From G963422275 sp963422275 (GTDB taxonomy: Bacteria; Pseudomonadota; Alphaproteobacteria; Rhodobacterales; Rhodobacteraceae): a stretch of 64,000 nucleotides of DNA. The stretch lies in NCBI GenBank assembly GCA_963422275.1, contig OY729418.1:4402001-4466000 (forward strand), read 5' to 3'. The translations under genes were made by a program, and so were the position numbers. Within the stretch, counting starts at the first letter, position 1; the number at the start of each line of letters is the position of its first letter. Shown here one piece after another: positions 26,737 to 35,806 of the stretch. The notes below the pieces were generated by a model that saw only the letters and a program-made list of their open reading frames with translations, did no database searches and was not told where the DNA came from.

Positions 26737-27508
26737 CTAGGCTGTGGACTCAATTGATTTTTGTGCGAGATTGCGCAGGATGCAGCGTGCTGCGGCGAGG
26801 GTGACGGCGGAGAGGAAGTTGCGGGCGCGTTTGTCGCAGCGCGTTGCGACCCTGCGGAACTCCTTGATTCTGGCGAAGAACCGCTCTGCGCGATTGCGGC
26901 TTGCATAGGCCTTGCGGTCCAGCGGACGCTGCGTTTTGCGATGGCTTCTGGAGGGAATGACGGCGACGCCGCCGCCGGCTTTGATCCAGGTGACAATGGC
27001 GTCGGTGTCATAAGCCTTGTCGCCGATCACGATCGCTGCTGGGTCATCGTTGCCGAGCAGTGCCAGTGCCTGGGTGCAGTCGGCGACCTGACCGGGCGAC
27101 AGCCGCATCGCCGCGGGATGGCCCCCGCCGTCGGCAGCGACATGAATTTTGGTGGTCAGACCGCCCCGGCTGGGCCCGATGTGCCGGGGCTGCGCATCCC
27201 TCCGCGACCCGGCCCCGTGCTTGTGGACGCGGACCGCCGAGGCGTCGATCATCCGCGTCTTCAAGTGCCCGGCTCCGCCGCCGTCCGGATTGTCGTCCTG
27301 CCCGACAAGCCTCTGCAACTTCTCCATGATCTGCGACCAGGTCCCGTCCTTGCTCCACCGATTGCAGCGGTTGCAACAGGTCGTGTACGGACCGTGGCGT
27401 CGCGGCAGGTCGCGCCATGGGATGCCACTGCGCAGCACGAAAAAGATGCCGTCGAAAACCCGGCGGTCGTTCTTGCGCATCGGTCATGTCGTGGCGGGAA
27501 CTTGCCAT
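26737..27508 (-). pseudogene. IS427-group transposase, N-terminus deleted and frameshifted
   Basis: The main frame (27480 to 26737) gives 247 residues with the DDE elements: DASAVRVHKHG (first Asp), VIGDKAYD (second Asp) and AERFFARIKEFRRVATRCDK (Glu). The normal start MASSRHDMTDA at 27508 lies in another frame; about 20-25 codons that relatives carry between MTDA and the segment NDRRVFDGIFFVLRSG are missing, and the deletion shifts the frame. Internal initiation at 27480 would lack the N-terminal domain. The TAG stop is made by the flanking CTAG, not by the element itself. Confidence 0.8.
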
Positions 27509-27588
27509 AAGTCGAAACCCCTTCCAAGGATCATCAGTTGCACAAGACCCTTATGCAATCTCTTCATATAATTGGGTACACAGCCTAG
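26737..27588 (-). mobile_element. IS5-family (IS427-group) insertion sequence flanked by CTAG
   Basis: Inverted ends GCTGTGGACTCAATT (26741-26755) and, on the other side, GCTGTGTACCCAATT (reverse complement of 27570-27584), matching at 13 of 15 positions. CTAG on both sides (26737-26740 and 27585-27588) is the probable target duplication. About 844 bp between the flanks, a normal size for the group. The transposase inside is damaged at its start. Confidence 0.85.
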
Positions 27589-28182
27589 CCCCTCTCCGGT
27601 ACATTTCAAGAACTTGGTGCAGAACCAACTATCTGATGGAAGTGAAATATTCGTTGCCTCACCGCTGTCGTGCATGGACAACGCATCGTCCGCAGATCAT
27701 GCGCGCCAGCGTCTCGCCAAACCACATGGTGCTTTCGGTCTTTGGGATAGACGCAGCTAATTGTTCCGTTGACAGCAAATGCAGGAATTGCAGCAGGCAC
27801 CACATCGCCCTCTATTGCATCCCAGCAGTCGAGACAGATGGCCATTTCGATGTCCATGACCCTCTTTGTCGGGCAGAGCGCCAACAGGCTGGCGTCTTCG
27901 ACCAGAGTGAATCGGCCACAGAGTTCGCGCATGATACCCCAAGCCTCCTTTGCGCGGTCCATTAGTCACTTGTCTCGATCGCTTGCGGACACACTTGGAT
28001 CCGACCGTGTCCTGAGCCTTACTCTCGAAGCGTCGACCTCAAGGGTGTTATGCCGCGTCATGGTAAACGAAGACCGGAGTGCCTCAGGCTCTCAGCGTTG
28101 CCTAACTGTGGTACCGGATCATTGAAATTCCGCAAAACAACCTCAGCATACCAAAGTCAAGCAAAAACAAATCACTTTTGGA
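27589..28182. other. intergenic stretch between IS and tRNA
   Basis: About 590 bases. One minus-strand frame of 118 codons (27962 to 27606, beginning MDRAKEAWGIMREL) has no recognised motif and no good ribosome-binding site; I do not support it as a gene. It may include the 5' part of the gene hit by the IS427-type element. T-rich sequence follows the tRNA 3' end at 28160-28180 and could act in its termination. Confidence 0.45.
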
Positions 28183-28258
<76 letters not shown>

Positions 28259-28334
28259 TTTTTCAGGTTTGCAACTTTTCCTGATCACCGACTTCTAATT
28301 TCGTTTCCCGGTTAATTCAAGCGCATTCCCGAAA

Positions 28335-28664
28335 TCATGACTCGTCATCGGCGGGGACGTTGGCGATGTCTTCAAGCGGCACCGTTTCCTCGTCGTCTTC
28401 CAGCACATTGTCATCCATATCCACGTCGTCGTCTCCGGTGCTCTCGAGTATGACGTCCTCGTTGGCAATGTCTGGAGGCAATTTGTCTCGCTTTTCGACA
28501 TTGCTGGCGTCTCCGTTCAGGTCAGGCGCATCACCGCTCTCCAATGCCGTAAACTCCACTTTCGTCCCGCACGAAGGACAGAGGATCGGGTCGCGCCGCA
28601 AATCGTAAAATTTCGTGCCACAGTCCTCACAAAGATGCTTTGACCCCCATTCCTCTTTCGGCAT
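28335..28664 (-). CDS. TIGR02300 / FYDLN-acid domain protein
   Basis: 109 residues. The N-terminus has a zinc-ribbon pair, CEDCGTKFYDL and CPSCGTKVEF, with the diagnostic FYDL; the rest is a strongly acidic tail (ESTGDDDVDMDDN, EDDEETVPLE). An excellent AAGGAG site precedes the ATG at 28664. Proteins of this kind are widespread in alphaproteobacteria and lack an established function; they often neighbour tRNA-Ala and aroA. Here the aroA side is missing. Confidence 0.9.
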   Translation of the reverse strand: MPKEEWGSKHLCEDCGTKFYDLRRDPILCPSCGTKVEFTALESGDAPDLNGDASNVEKRDKLPPDIANEDVILESTGDDDVDMDDNVLEDDEETVPLEDIANVPADDES

Positions 28665-29483
28665 TTCAACTCCTTGTTCGCTATTGTGTCGATTTTCAGC
28701 GGGCGTCAAAGTTCACCCGATATGCGCTTTGTCAAAGCCAGTTGCCAACAGTTTCTTGTGCCAGGATGGAACGCAAGCATCTGCCTTCAGTCGATCGGCA
28801 TCTTCCGGATTATCCGAAGCCGGGGTCAGCCGATAGTTCAAAACATGAGAATTGGCAAGCATCCTGAATGCATGATATTCTTTTCATCAAAGGGAAGTTG
28901 CAATCTGTCGCATATGACTTCTTTTCCCCTTTCGGTTACCAACTGTCGTCGTTGCACCGGAAACCCAAACGGTTGAAATTTTCTTTCCGAAGACGGCTAG
29001 GAACTCGTACAAACGCAGTATCGTGGTTGCCCAGCGGAAGCCGCTTCAACAATTGCTTTCGAATCTGCAATGTGGAACCGTTATTAATGAATGGCTCATT
29101 TCACATTTCGTGGGCATGGCGATGCAATGATTCCTGATCCGTCGGGAGGTCGGGCAGATGGACGACAAGTGGTTTCGGGATCGGCTTTTGCAAATTGACG
29201 AACTCACGGCGGCGCTAGCAATCTCCGCCAGAGCCCATCAACCACTCCGCTAGCGAGCCGGGTTCGCGGTCCCTGCGCCTCTTTAGACGGCCAACAACCG
29301 CCACCTGCCGAATCAAGGCCTTCCTGCGTGACTTCCACAGCGTCGCAGCAAAGGCTTCGGCAGTTGTCGCGGGTGGTTTAATCTCATCGAACTCGGCGAT
29401 AGGACTTCTCCATGGGCCTGCCTCGCCACGGTCATGACAAGATCATGCATGCGTTCACGAATTGGGCCATTGTCAAAGAAGAA
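28665..29483. other. intergenic stretch before the IS cluster
   Basis: About 820 bases upstream of the FYDLN gene. The promoter for that gene should be in the first 100. A 31-codon frame (29158-29253) with GGAGG upstream starts MDDKWFRDRLLQIDEL, but it is too short to assign. Nothing else is recognisable; the genes normally found here in relatives (aroA side) have been lost or moved, probably through the insertion-sequence cluster that follows. Confidence 0.45.
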
Positions 29484-30084
29484 GGCTCTGTTCGCATTTT
29501 GCAGGCATATGTGCTATACTGGGTTCTGACTTGCATTGACCATGGGGAGCAAAACAATGGATCGGGCACAGTTTCGGGACTGGGTTTCCAGTATCGATGA
29601 GCTGACGGCGACGCAGCGCCAGGAGGCCGCGGCGGTTCTGTCGGATCCGCCGGAGGGCGAAGCCTCTCTGGCGGCAATCGAGCTGGGGGTCGGCGAGGAG
29701 CGCCGCTGTCCGCACTGCGGCACCGGCGGCGCGGTGTCCCGGGGCAAGTCGCGCGGCCTGCGCCGCTATCGCTGCAAGTCCTGCGGCCGGACTTTCGGCG
29801 CTGTCACCGGCACGGCACTGTCCGGGCTGCACCGCAAGGAGCAGTGGCTGGCGTTTGCCGCGTCGCTTGCCGAGGGCGAGACCATCCGCGGGGCTGCGGC
29901 GCGCTGCGGGATTGCGCCGAGCACGGCGTTCCGCTGGCGCCACCGCTTCCTGGCGGCGGTTCGGCAGTCGCCGGACCGGCTCGCCGGGATTGTCGAGGCC
30001 GACGAGACCTTCGCGCTCAAAAGCCGCAAGGGCGAGTGGAACCTGGACCGCAGGCCACGTCGGCGCCGGTGACCGGCCCGCCGA
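29484..30084 (+). mobile_element. IS1595-family insertion sequence, 3' part lost
   Basis: Left end GGCTCTGTTCGCATTTTGC at 29484 stands about 70 bp before the transposase, as in complete IS1595 elements. The right half of the transposase gene and the right end are missing; IS5-like sequence takes over at about 30085. So this is a stump, joined to the next element by deletion or one-ended insertion. Confidence 0.7.
29557..30072 (+). pseudogene. IS1595-family transposase, truncated
   Basis: 171 codons from ATG 29557. The N-terminal zinc ribbon is clear (CPHCGTGGAV, CKSCGRTFGAVTG), followed by a helix-turn-helix (AARCGIAPSTAFRWRHRF) and the first catalytic Asp of the DDE core in VEADETFALKSRKG. 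The frame ends at TGA 30072 shortly after; IS1595 transposases normally run to about 300 residues, so the rest of the catalytic core is absent. Confidence 0.85.
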
Positions 30085-30468
30085 CGCGGCACCCTGCACA
30101 TGTCGGTGATGCTGCGCGTGCACTGCGTTCAGCTGTTCTGCAACCTGAGCGACCCGTTGATGGAGGACCGGCTTGCGAGGCGGAGAGCATCCGGCGCTTT
30201 GCCGGGGCGGTTCTTGAGAAGGTTCCGGACGAGACGACGATCCCGACTTCCGCCACCGGCTGGAGAGCCATGGACTGGCGCACCAGCTGTTCGGGAGATC
30301 TGGGCTCGCCTGGCCGAGCGGGGGGTTTTGCTGAAGAAGGGCGGCATCGTTGACGTCACCATCATTTCGGCGCCGTCGTCGACCGGGAACGAGAGCAACG
30401 CCCGCGATCCGGAGATGCACCGGACCAGGAAGGGAACCAGCGGCATTTCGGGATGAAGCTGCACATCG

Positions 30469-32334
30469 GAGACTGTGAAAGCATTTCCCGACCCCGAACG
30501 GGGCGGACCTCTGAGCCGATGACGGAGATGTCGGCGAGCCGGGTTGCCGACGAGCGCCAATGAAGCGGTCCCTGTCCGCCTGTGCCCTGGTTTTCGCAGC
30601 CTGCAAGTGCCATGCTCGCCGGCAACCCGGGCAGCCGCAAGGGTTGCCGCGATGCCGGAGCGACGTTGCCGGAAGGTGCCGTCCCGAAGCGAGTTGACGC
30701 TTCTTCCGCCCTGCATGGACGACGATGTGTCCGAACGCAATCCGGTGCGCGCGATCGATGCGTTCGTCGGCACACTGGATCTGAAGGCGTTGGGTTTCCG
30801 GCACGCGGAAGAACACTGCGGGGCCGGCCAGCCGGCCCATGATCCGGGACTGCCGCTGAAGCTTTGCCTGCATGGCTGTCAACACCGGGTGCGCAGTTCG
30901 CGCCGGCTGGAAGCGGAGACGCGACGGAACCTGGAGGTGATCTGGCGGTGCCGGGGCGCCACGCCGAGCTGCAGGACAATCGCGGATTTCCGCAACAGCG
31001 ATGCATCTGCGCTGCGGGCAGCCAGCCGGGAGTTCATTCCGCCCTGCCGGGAGCTGTCGCTTCCGGAGGGCCGCCGGGTGGCTGTCGACGGGACTTTTCC
31101 GAAGGCCAATGCGAATGCGGACAGCATCCATGCGAAGGCAAGTCCGGCAAAGGGTCTGAAGCGTCTGGACCAAGGGATTGCCGAGTGTCGCAGGCAGCTG
31201 GACGAGGCGGATGCGGGATCGGAGGATGGAGCGGACAGCAGAGAGGATCCGGAACTGGCGGCGAAGATCGGGGCTTTGGTGGAACGGCGCAAGCAGTCTT
31301 TGCAGGAAAGCTTGCGGGCAAGCGGGGAGCGTCGGATATCGGAGGTCGATCCTGATGCGCGGGTGCTGAAGAAGTCCGGCAGGACCGTGGGCGGCTGCAA
31401 CTGCCGGATCGCGGCGGAGGACCGATGCAAGCTGATTGTCGCGGAGGATGTCGTGCAGGACGGCAATGAAGCCGGCCAGCTGGAGCCGATGATGACAAAA
31501 GCCTGCGAAGCCCTGGGCGCCGAGCGATTGACCGGTCTGGCGGGTTCCGGTCGCTTCAGCGGCAAACAGTTGAAGATCCGCGAAGCCAGGGGCCTGGACG
31601 CATGCGTCCCGATACCGAGACATCCGCCCCGAAGCGACAAGGGCGACGTCGCGCGATTTGGCGGAGACGACGATTTCCGTTGCGATGCCCGGAATGACAC
31701 GCATGCCTGCCCGGCCGGTCAGTGGCTGACCCGAAGGGGATCGCCCCGCACAAGGGAGGGCAAGCGGTGTTTCGGATACAGCTCGGTGGCAGCGGTTTGC
31801 CGGGATTGTTCGCTGAGGGACCGATGCCTGACAAAGTCGCGGCCGAGGCGGCGATTGGACCGCTGGGAGCATGAGGACGCGATCGACCGGCATCGCGGGA
31901 AGATGAGCGCCGGCGCACCCTGGATGCGCCAAAGAGCTGCGCTCCTCGGGCATCCTTTCGGCACCGTCAAGCGATGGGCGGGAATGGACCGTTTCCCGAT
32001 GCGCGGACTCGAAAAGCGCCGCGGCGCGTTCAGCCTGATGACACTGGGGCATGACTTCAAGCGGGTGATGAACGAGTTGGGCGCGGCGGCCTTCAGGGAG
32101 CATTGCCTGCAAAAGCGGCAGACCGGGATGATTGGCGCGCAACATTGCTCCGGGAGCCGTGCTTTCCCGTCATTCAGCGCGGCTTCAGGGTGGAGATGTC
32201 GTGTCGGCTCCTGCGAAGCGGCCCATGTGCCAAATGTCCGGCTCCTTGGCGGTGACCGGTCCGATCCGGACACGGACACCGCCGTCAGGAACAATGAAAA
32301 ACCGTCCGTGAAAAGCTGATGCTTTCACAGTCTC
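30469..32334 (+). mobile_element. IS1182-family insertion sequence
   Basis: Perfect 16-bp terminal inverted repeats: GAGACTGTGAAAGCAT at 30469-30484 and its reverse complement at 32319-32334, enclosing one transposase gene. It sits inside the IS5 remnant, splitting the sequence after FGMKLHIG. No clear target duplication was seen, though short ones would be hard to tell from the repeat ends. Confidence 0.85.
30652..32319 (+). CDS. IS1182-family transposase, probably inactive
   Basis: 555 residues from ATG 30652 (MPERRCRKVPSRSE); the frame is open earlier but outside homology. The N-terminal domain has NPVRAIDAFVGTLDLKALGF and VRSSRRLEAETRRNLEVIWR, and the first catalytic Asp is in VAVDGTFPKANA. 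Where active relatives have a LADAGYxSG/LADSGYYSG motif with the second Asp, this protein reads LAGSGRFSG, so that Asp is Gly. The zinc-finger region CPAG, CFGY, CRDCSLRDRC is kept. A C-terminal tail of about 70 residues after GAAAFREHC is unlike the family and runs into the inverted repeat, where the TGA stop lies. Confidence 0.8.
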   Translation: MPERRCRKVPSRSELTLLPPCMDDDVSERNPVRAIDAFVGTLDLKALGFRHAEEHCGAGQPAHDPGLPLKLCLHGCQHRVRSSRRLEAETRRNLEVIWRCRGATPSCRTIADFRNSDASALRAASREFIPPCRELSLPEGRRVAVDGTFPKANANADSIHAKASPAKGLKRLDQGIAECRRQLDEADAGSEDGADSREDPELAAKIGALVERRKQSLQESLRASGERRISEVDPDARVLKKSGRTVGGCNCRIAAEDRCKLIVAEDVVQDGNEAGQLEPMMTKACEALGAERLTGLAGSGRFSGKQLKIREARGLDACVPIPRHPPRSDKGDVARFGGDDDFRCDARNDTHACPAGQWLTRRGSPRTREGKRCFGYSSVAAVCRDCSLRDRCLTKSRPRRRLDRWEHEDAIDRHRGKMSAGAPWMRQRAALLGHPFGTVKRWAGMDRFPMRGLEKRRGAFSLMTLGHDFKRVMNELGAAAFREHCLQKRQTGMIGAQHCSGSRAFPSFSAASGWRCRVGSCEAAHVPNVRLLGGDRSDPDTDTAVRNNEKPSVKS

Positions 32335-32884
32335 GTCGGCACCGACCCCCGGGGTCTGGTGCACCATCTGGAGGGAACGGCTGCCAACGTCGCGACCGGC
32401 GCCTTCGGGCAAGCTTCTGCACGGCGAGGAGGAGCAAGTCCGGGGTGACTCTGGATGCCGCGGGGTCGGCAAGCGCGCGGAGCACGCGCATCGCGATGTG
32501 TCGTGGCAGATTGCCATGCCCCCGAGCCAGCGCCGGACGCTGGCGCCGGGCAGCGCCGCGGCCAGGGCGGAGAAGGCGAAGGCCCGGGTGCGGGCCCGGG
32601 TGGAACATCCGTTCCGGATCATCAAGCGGGTGTTCGGCTGCGACATGGTTCGGTATCGGGGTCTGGACAAGAACGTGCAGCGGCTTGCGCCGCTTCCGGG
32701 CTTCTCGAACCTGATGATTGCCCAGCCGCACCTGTCGTGACAAGGGATCAGTGTGTCCAGAATTTGCCGGATCGGCCCTGCGGGGGCTGAAGTAGCGGCG
32801 GTTCCGCCCCGAAAACGCTCGTTTGGGGCTTCCTGACCGCAGAAAACCGGCCAGCGCAGCCGGGAAGGGCAATTCCCGCAACCA

Positions 32885-32890
32885 TAACCA
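32885..32890. repeat. target site duplication of IS982, left copy (TAACCA)
   Basis: TAACCA immediately left of the IS982 inverted end, repeated exactly at 33899-33904. A 6-bp duplication is within the usual range for the family. Confidence 0.8.
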
Positions 32891-33898
32891 ACCCGAGTTA
32901 TGGATAAGCTCTGTTTGCTTTTGGAAAGCACCGAATGGCGTCTGGCACGACGATTTTGCCGATTTTGACCTTTGGCTGCGCCAGAATATAGGCAGCCAGA
33001 CATGACAGGATATGAACAAAGGCATTTGTTGGGGACCGGTGTCGTGTGTGTTCCAATCCCATGCTCGATTTCAGTTTATCGAACAGCGTTTCAATGATGA
33101 ACCGCTTCCGCAACATGATTTTGTCCAGAATGGGCAGAGGAAAGTTTTTCATGTTGCGGCGAATGCCAGTGATCAGGTGCAGGCCCTGTTGCCGCAAACG
33201 CTGGAAAAGCGGCTTCGAAATGCAGCCTTTGTCGCCGAACGCCTTGCCTTCCAACTCGGCAATCATGGTCTCAAGCGGCTTGCGGTCGTCGGTGTTTCCA
33301 GGCGTGATCTTGACGGCCATGACCTGACCCTTGTCGTTGATGACCAGATGCAGCTTGAACCCGAAAAACCACCCCCTGGCGCTTCGGCCCCGCTTGGCCA
33401 GTCCCTTGAAGACCTTGTTCCGGTTGATCCGTGCGTTGTGGCAGACAGCGAGCTTGGCGCTGTCCACAAAACAGATTCCGGTTTCCTCACCGCGAAAGCA
33501 TTGCATCAAGATGCAAAACGGAACCGGCAAGCGCGGCATCAGGGCGACAAACCGTCCGCAGCTCGGCAGGTCTCCAAAGCGGTCGCGACATTTCCGCTCC
33601 ACGCCATGGAACCGGAAAGCCTTGAAATGCTTGAAGGGCGAGAGATGAAACAGCACCATGATGAAGAGCCTTTCGCTGAGCGAGAGCTTGCCCGAGCGCG
33701 AGCGCTGGCGGCCTGTGCCGATCAGCCGATGCCGCTCCCATTCTTCAAAGGCCTTTGCAAAGTCGTCGAGACAACAGAACAGTGCGATGATAGAGGTGCT
33801 CATTGAGGGGATCCCATCCGTTGATTTTGGTTGCGGATACAGAATCAGGCCACGCCCGATTTGGGAACCCCCTCACCCCTCTTATCCAGAATCGGGGT
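32891..33898 (-). mobile_element. IS982-family insertion sequence, complete
   Basis: 1008 bp. Ends ACCCGAGTTATGGATAAG (32891-32908) and, inverted, ACCCCGATTCTGGATAAG (33881-33898) match at 14 of 18 positions. Flanked by a perfect TAACCA duplication and with an intact transposase, so it is the youngest insertion in the cluster and separates the IS5 remnant from a broken YgjP-like gene. Confidence 0.92.
32898..33803 (-). CDS. IS982-family transposase
   Basis: 301 residues, normal length. DDE residues are visible in FVDSAKLAVCH, AFGDKGCISKPL and KRFIIETLFDKLK, and the family-typical GWFFGFKLHLVINDKG and LEHTRHRSPTNAFVH are intact. ATG at 33803. The stop codon TAA lies within the terminal inverted repeat at 32898. 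No lesions seen, so it may be active. Confidence 0.93.
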   Translation of the reverse strand: MSTSIIALFCCLDDFAKAFEEWERHRLIGTGRQRSRSGKLSLSERLFIMVLFHLSPFKHFKAFRFHGVERKCRDRFGDLPSCGRFVALMPRLPVPFCILMQCFRGEETGICFVDSAKLAVCHNARINRNKVFKGLAKRGRSARGWFFGFKLHLVINDKGQVMAVKITPGNTDDRKPLETMIAELEGKAFGDKGCISKPLFQRLRQQGLHLITGIRRNMKNFPLPILDKIMLRKRFIIETLFDKLKSSMGLEHTRHRSPTNAFVHILSCLAAYILAQPKVKIGKIVVPDAIRCFPKANRAYP

Positions 33899-33904
33899 TA
33901 ACCA
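33899..33904. repeat. target site duplication of IS982, right copy (TAACCA)
   Basis: Identical to 32885-32890 and directly adjacent to the right inverted end. Confidence 0.8.
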
Positions 33905-33949
33905 AAAAAAACTCCCCAAATCAGAGGTTCCCTAGCCAACCACTACTGT

Positions 33950-34230
33950 TTCAAACTGCAATTGCAATACCGTCGCATCACCGTGCGAGACAACCGGACA
34001 AGGTGGGGATCCTGCTCGATGCACGAGTCGCTGTCATTCTCTTGGCGACTGGCAATCGCACCGTTCGAAGTCGCCAATTACGTTGCGGCTCACGAAGTTG
34101 CGCATCTGAAGATCAAGGGCACACTGACGATTTCTGACAAGCCGTCGAGAGGCTGTACCCGAACTACAAGCACAGGCACCTTTGGCTAAAGCAAAACGGA
34201 GACGAACTCTTCAGATACAAGCTGGGATAG
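33950..34230 (+). pseudogene. YgjP-like (DUF45, M48-type) metal-dependent hydrolase, 3' fragment
   Basis: The frame reads YRRITVRDNRTRWGSCS, LSFSWRLAIAPFEVANYVAA and the zinc motif HEVAH, all typical of the C-terminal half of YgjP-like predicted metallopeptidases. After HLKIKG the frame shifts, then GHTDDF is followed by TGA where the family has Trp (HSxxFW), and the end QAVERLYPNYKHRHLWLKQN is readable to TAG 34230. The N-terminal half is absent; the IS cluster begins just upstream and probably removed it. Confidence 0.85.
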
Positions 34231-34301
34231 CCGGGGCAAATCGCGTTGCCTGCAACTGCCCTGCGAAAGAGCGGTGAAAGGCCGAACTCAAGGATTCCGG
34301 A

Positions 34302-35690
34302 TCAGATGTGAATCGCCCCGCCGCCGCAGGCCAGCGCGGCCTCCCGCATCGCCTCAGAAAATGTTGGATGGGCATGGCATGTCCGCGCCACGTCCTCGGC
34401 GGCCGCCCCGAACTCCATGGCAACGCAGATTTCATGAATGAGGTCTCCCGCCGATGGGCCTAAGACATGACATCCAAGCACCCGGTCGGTTTCCTTGTCA
34501 GCCAGGAGCTTGACGAATCCGTCAGCCGCGAAATTCGCCTTCGCGCGTCCGTTTCCCATGAACGGAAACGTTCCCACCTTGTAAGCGCGGTTTGCCGATT
34601 TAAGCTGTTCCTCCGTCTGCCCGACGGCGGCGACTTCCGGATGAGTGTAGATCACCGATGGAATCACGTCGTAGTTCACGTGTCCAGCCTGCCCCGCAAT
34701 CAATTCGGCGACCGCCATTCCCTCGTCCTCCGCCTTGTGCGCCAGCATCGGTCCCGCGACCACATCGCCGATCGCGTAGACGCCTGCGCGGTTGGTGCGC
34801 CAATGCTTGTCGATTTCGATCTGGCCGCCCTTCGAGGTTGCAATATCCAAGCCGTCCTTTCCCAATTTGTCGGTGTACGGGCGTCGGCCTGTTGATAGAA
34901 GCACGATGTCGGCATCTAGAGAATGCTCGCTGCCGTCCTTCCGCAGCGAGTAGCTGACCTTGGCGCCGCCTTGCCCTTTCTTGGCCGCGTTGACTTGTGC
35001 GCCCAGCGTGAATTTGAGGCCCTGTTTCTTGAGTATGCGCATCAATGCAGCGGAAATCTCGGCGTCCATGCCTGGCGTGATGTGATCCAGATACTCGATT
35101 ACTGCCACCTCGGTGCCAAGCCTAGAGTACACCGACCCAAGCTCCAGACCGATGACGCCTGCACCGATTACAATCATCTTCTTCGGAATCTCTGCCAGCA
35201 CGAGGGCGCCGGTTGATGTGACGATCTGCTTCTCGTCGACCTCGACTCCCTGCAGTGACGAGGGCTCCGACCCGGTCGCGATCACGATGTTTGCCGCTTC
35301 GTGAATTTCGCCTTCAACATCGACTTGGCCTTCCCGGGGGATCTTGCCCCACCCCTTGAGCCAGTCGATCTTGTTCTTCCTGAACAGGAACTCAATTCCC
35401 GCAGTATTGGCCTTGATCGTGCTGTCCTTGTACGACAGCATCTTCTTCCAGTCGACGTCGGCCGCCCCAGCCGCAAGGCCCATCTTCTGAAAATTGTGAG
35501 TCGCCTCATGATGCAGGTGGCTTGCATGCAACAGTGCCTTCGACGGAATGCAGCCCACATTCAGGCAAGTTCCGCCCAGAGTTCCGTGACCCTCGACACA
35601 CGCGGTTTTCAGTCCAAGTTGCGCCGCCCTGATTGCGCAGACATACCCGCCCGGACCGCCGCCAATTACGACAACATCATACTTGGCCAT
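34302..35690 (-). CDS. lpdA: dihydrolipoamide dehydrogenase (E3)
   Basis: 462 residues; flavoprotein that reoxidises lipoyl groups of the 2-oxoglutarate dehydrogenase complex with NAD. FAD motif VVVIGGGPGGYVCAIRAAQ at the N-terminus, redox disulfide in GGTCLNVGCIPSKAL, NAD motif IVIGAGVIGLELGSVYSRLG, and the C-terminal active-site His in CHAHPTFSEAMREA. ATG at 35690 is preferred because AAGGGGG lies 7 nt upstream; a TTG at 35705 is in frame. Last gene of the suc block, 117 nt after sucB. Confidence 0.95.
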   Translation of the reverse strand: MAKYDVVVIGGGPGGYVCAIRAAQLGLKTACVEGHGTLGGTCLNVGCIPSKALLHASHLHHEATHNFQKMGLAAGAADVDWKKMLSYKDSTIKANTAGIEFLFRKNKIDWLKGWGKIPREGQVDVEGEIHEAANIVIATGSEPSSLQGVEVDEKQIVTSTGALVLAEIPKKMIVIGAGVIGLELGSVYSRLGTEVAVIEYLDHITPGMDAEISAALMRILKKQGLKFTLGAQVNAAKKGQGGAKVSYSLRKDGSEHSLDADIVLLSTGRRPYTDKLGKDGLDIATSKGGQIEIDKHWRTNRAGVYAIGDVVAGPMLAHKAEDEGMAVAELIAGQAGHVNYDVIPSVIYTHPEVAAVGQTEEQLKSANRAYKVGTFPFMGNGRAKANFAADGFVKLLADKETDRVLGCHVLGPSAGDLIHEICVAMEFGAAAEDVARTCHAHPTFSEAMREAALACGGGAIHI

Positions 35691-35806
35691 TCCAGCCCCC
35701 TTCAATTCGTCTGTTCATCATTCCTGCGAGCTGCGTCCTCGTCAGCGATTTTTCTTCCCCCGCGCCATCGAGACCCTTGTTTGCATCCTGGCGCGCTATG
35801 GCTTTC

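Larger units (their letters stand above)
30085..32740 (+). mobile_element. IS5-group transposase remnant split by an IS1182 element
   Basis: The 5' part (30085-30468) reads, through at least three frameshifts, FCNLSDPLMED, ESIRRFAGAVLEKVPDETTI, LAERGVLLKKGGIVDVTIIS and ARDPEMHRTRKG, the standard IS5 order. After the IS1182 insertion the 3' part (32335-32740) goes on with VGTDPRGLVHHLEGTAANV, LLHGEEEQVRGDSG, WQIAMPPSQRR and KARVRARVEHPFRIIKR. Start and end of the original element are not defined. It is inactive. Confidence 0.8.

Noticed and set aside
27606..27962. 118-residue minus-strand ORF between IS and tRNA
   Set aside because: No motif, no ribosome-binding site, and another frame shows a better link across the IS.
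29158..29253. 31-codon ORF with good ribosome-binding site (MDDKWFRDRLLQ...)
   Set aside because: Vaguely like the start of an HTH regulator but too short to support as gene or remnant.
29473..32145. 890-residue minus-strand ORF across the IS cluster
   Set aside because: Antisense to clear IS1595, IS5 and IS1182 transposase sequence; long only because of high GC and shows no domain.
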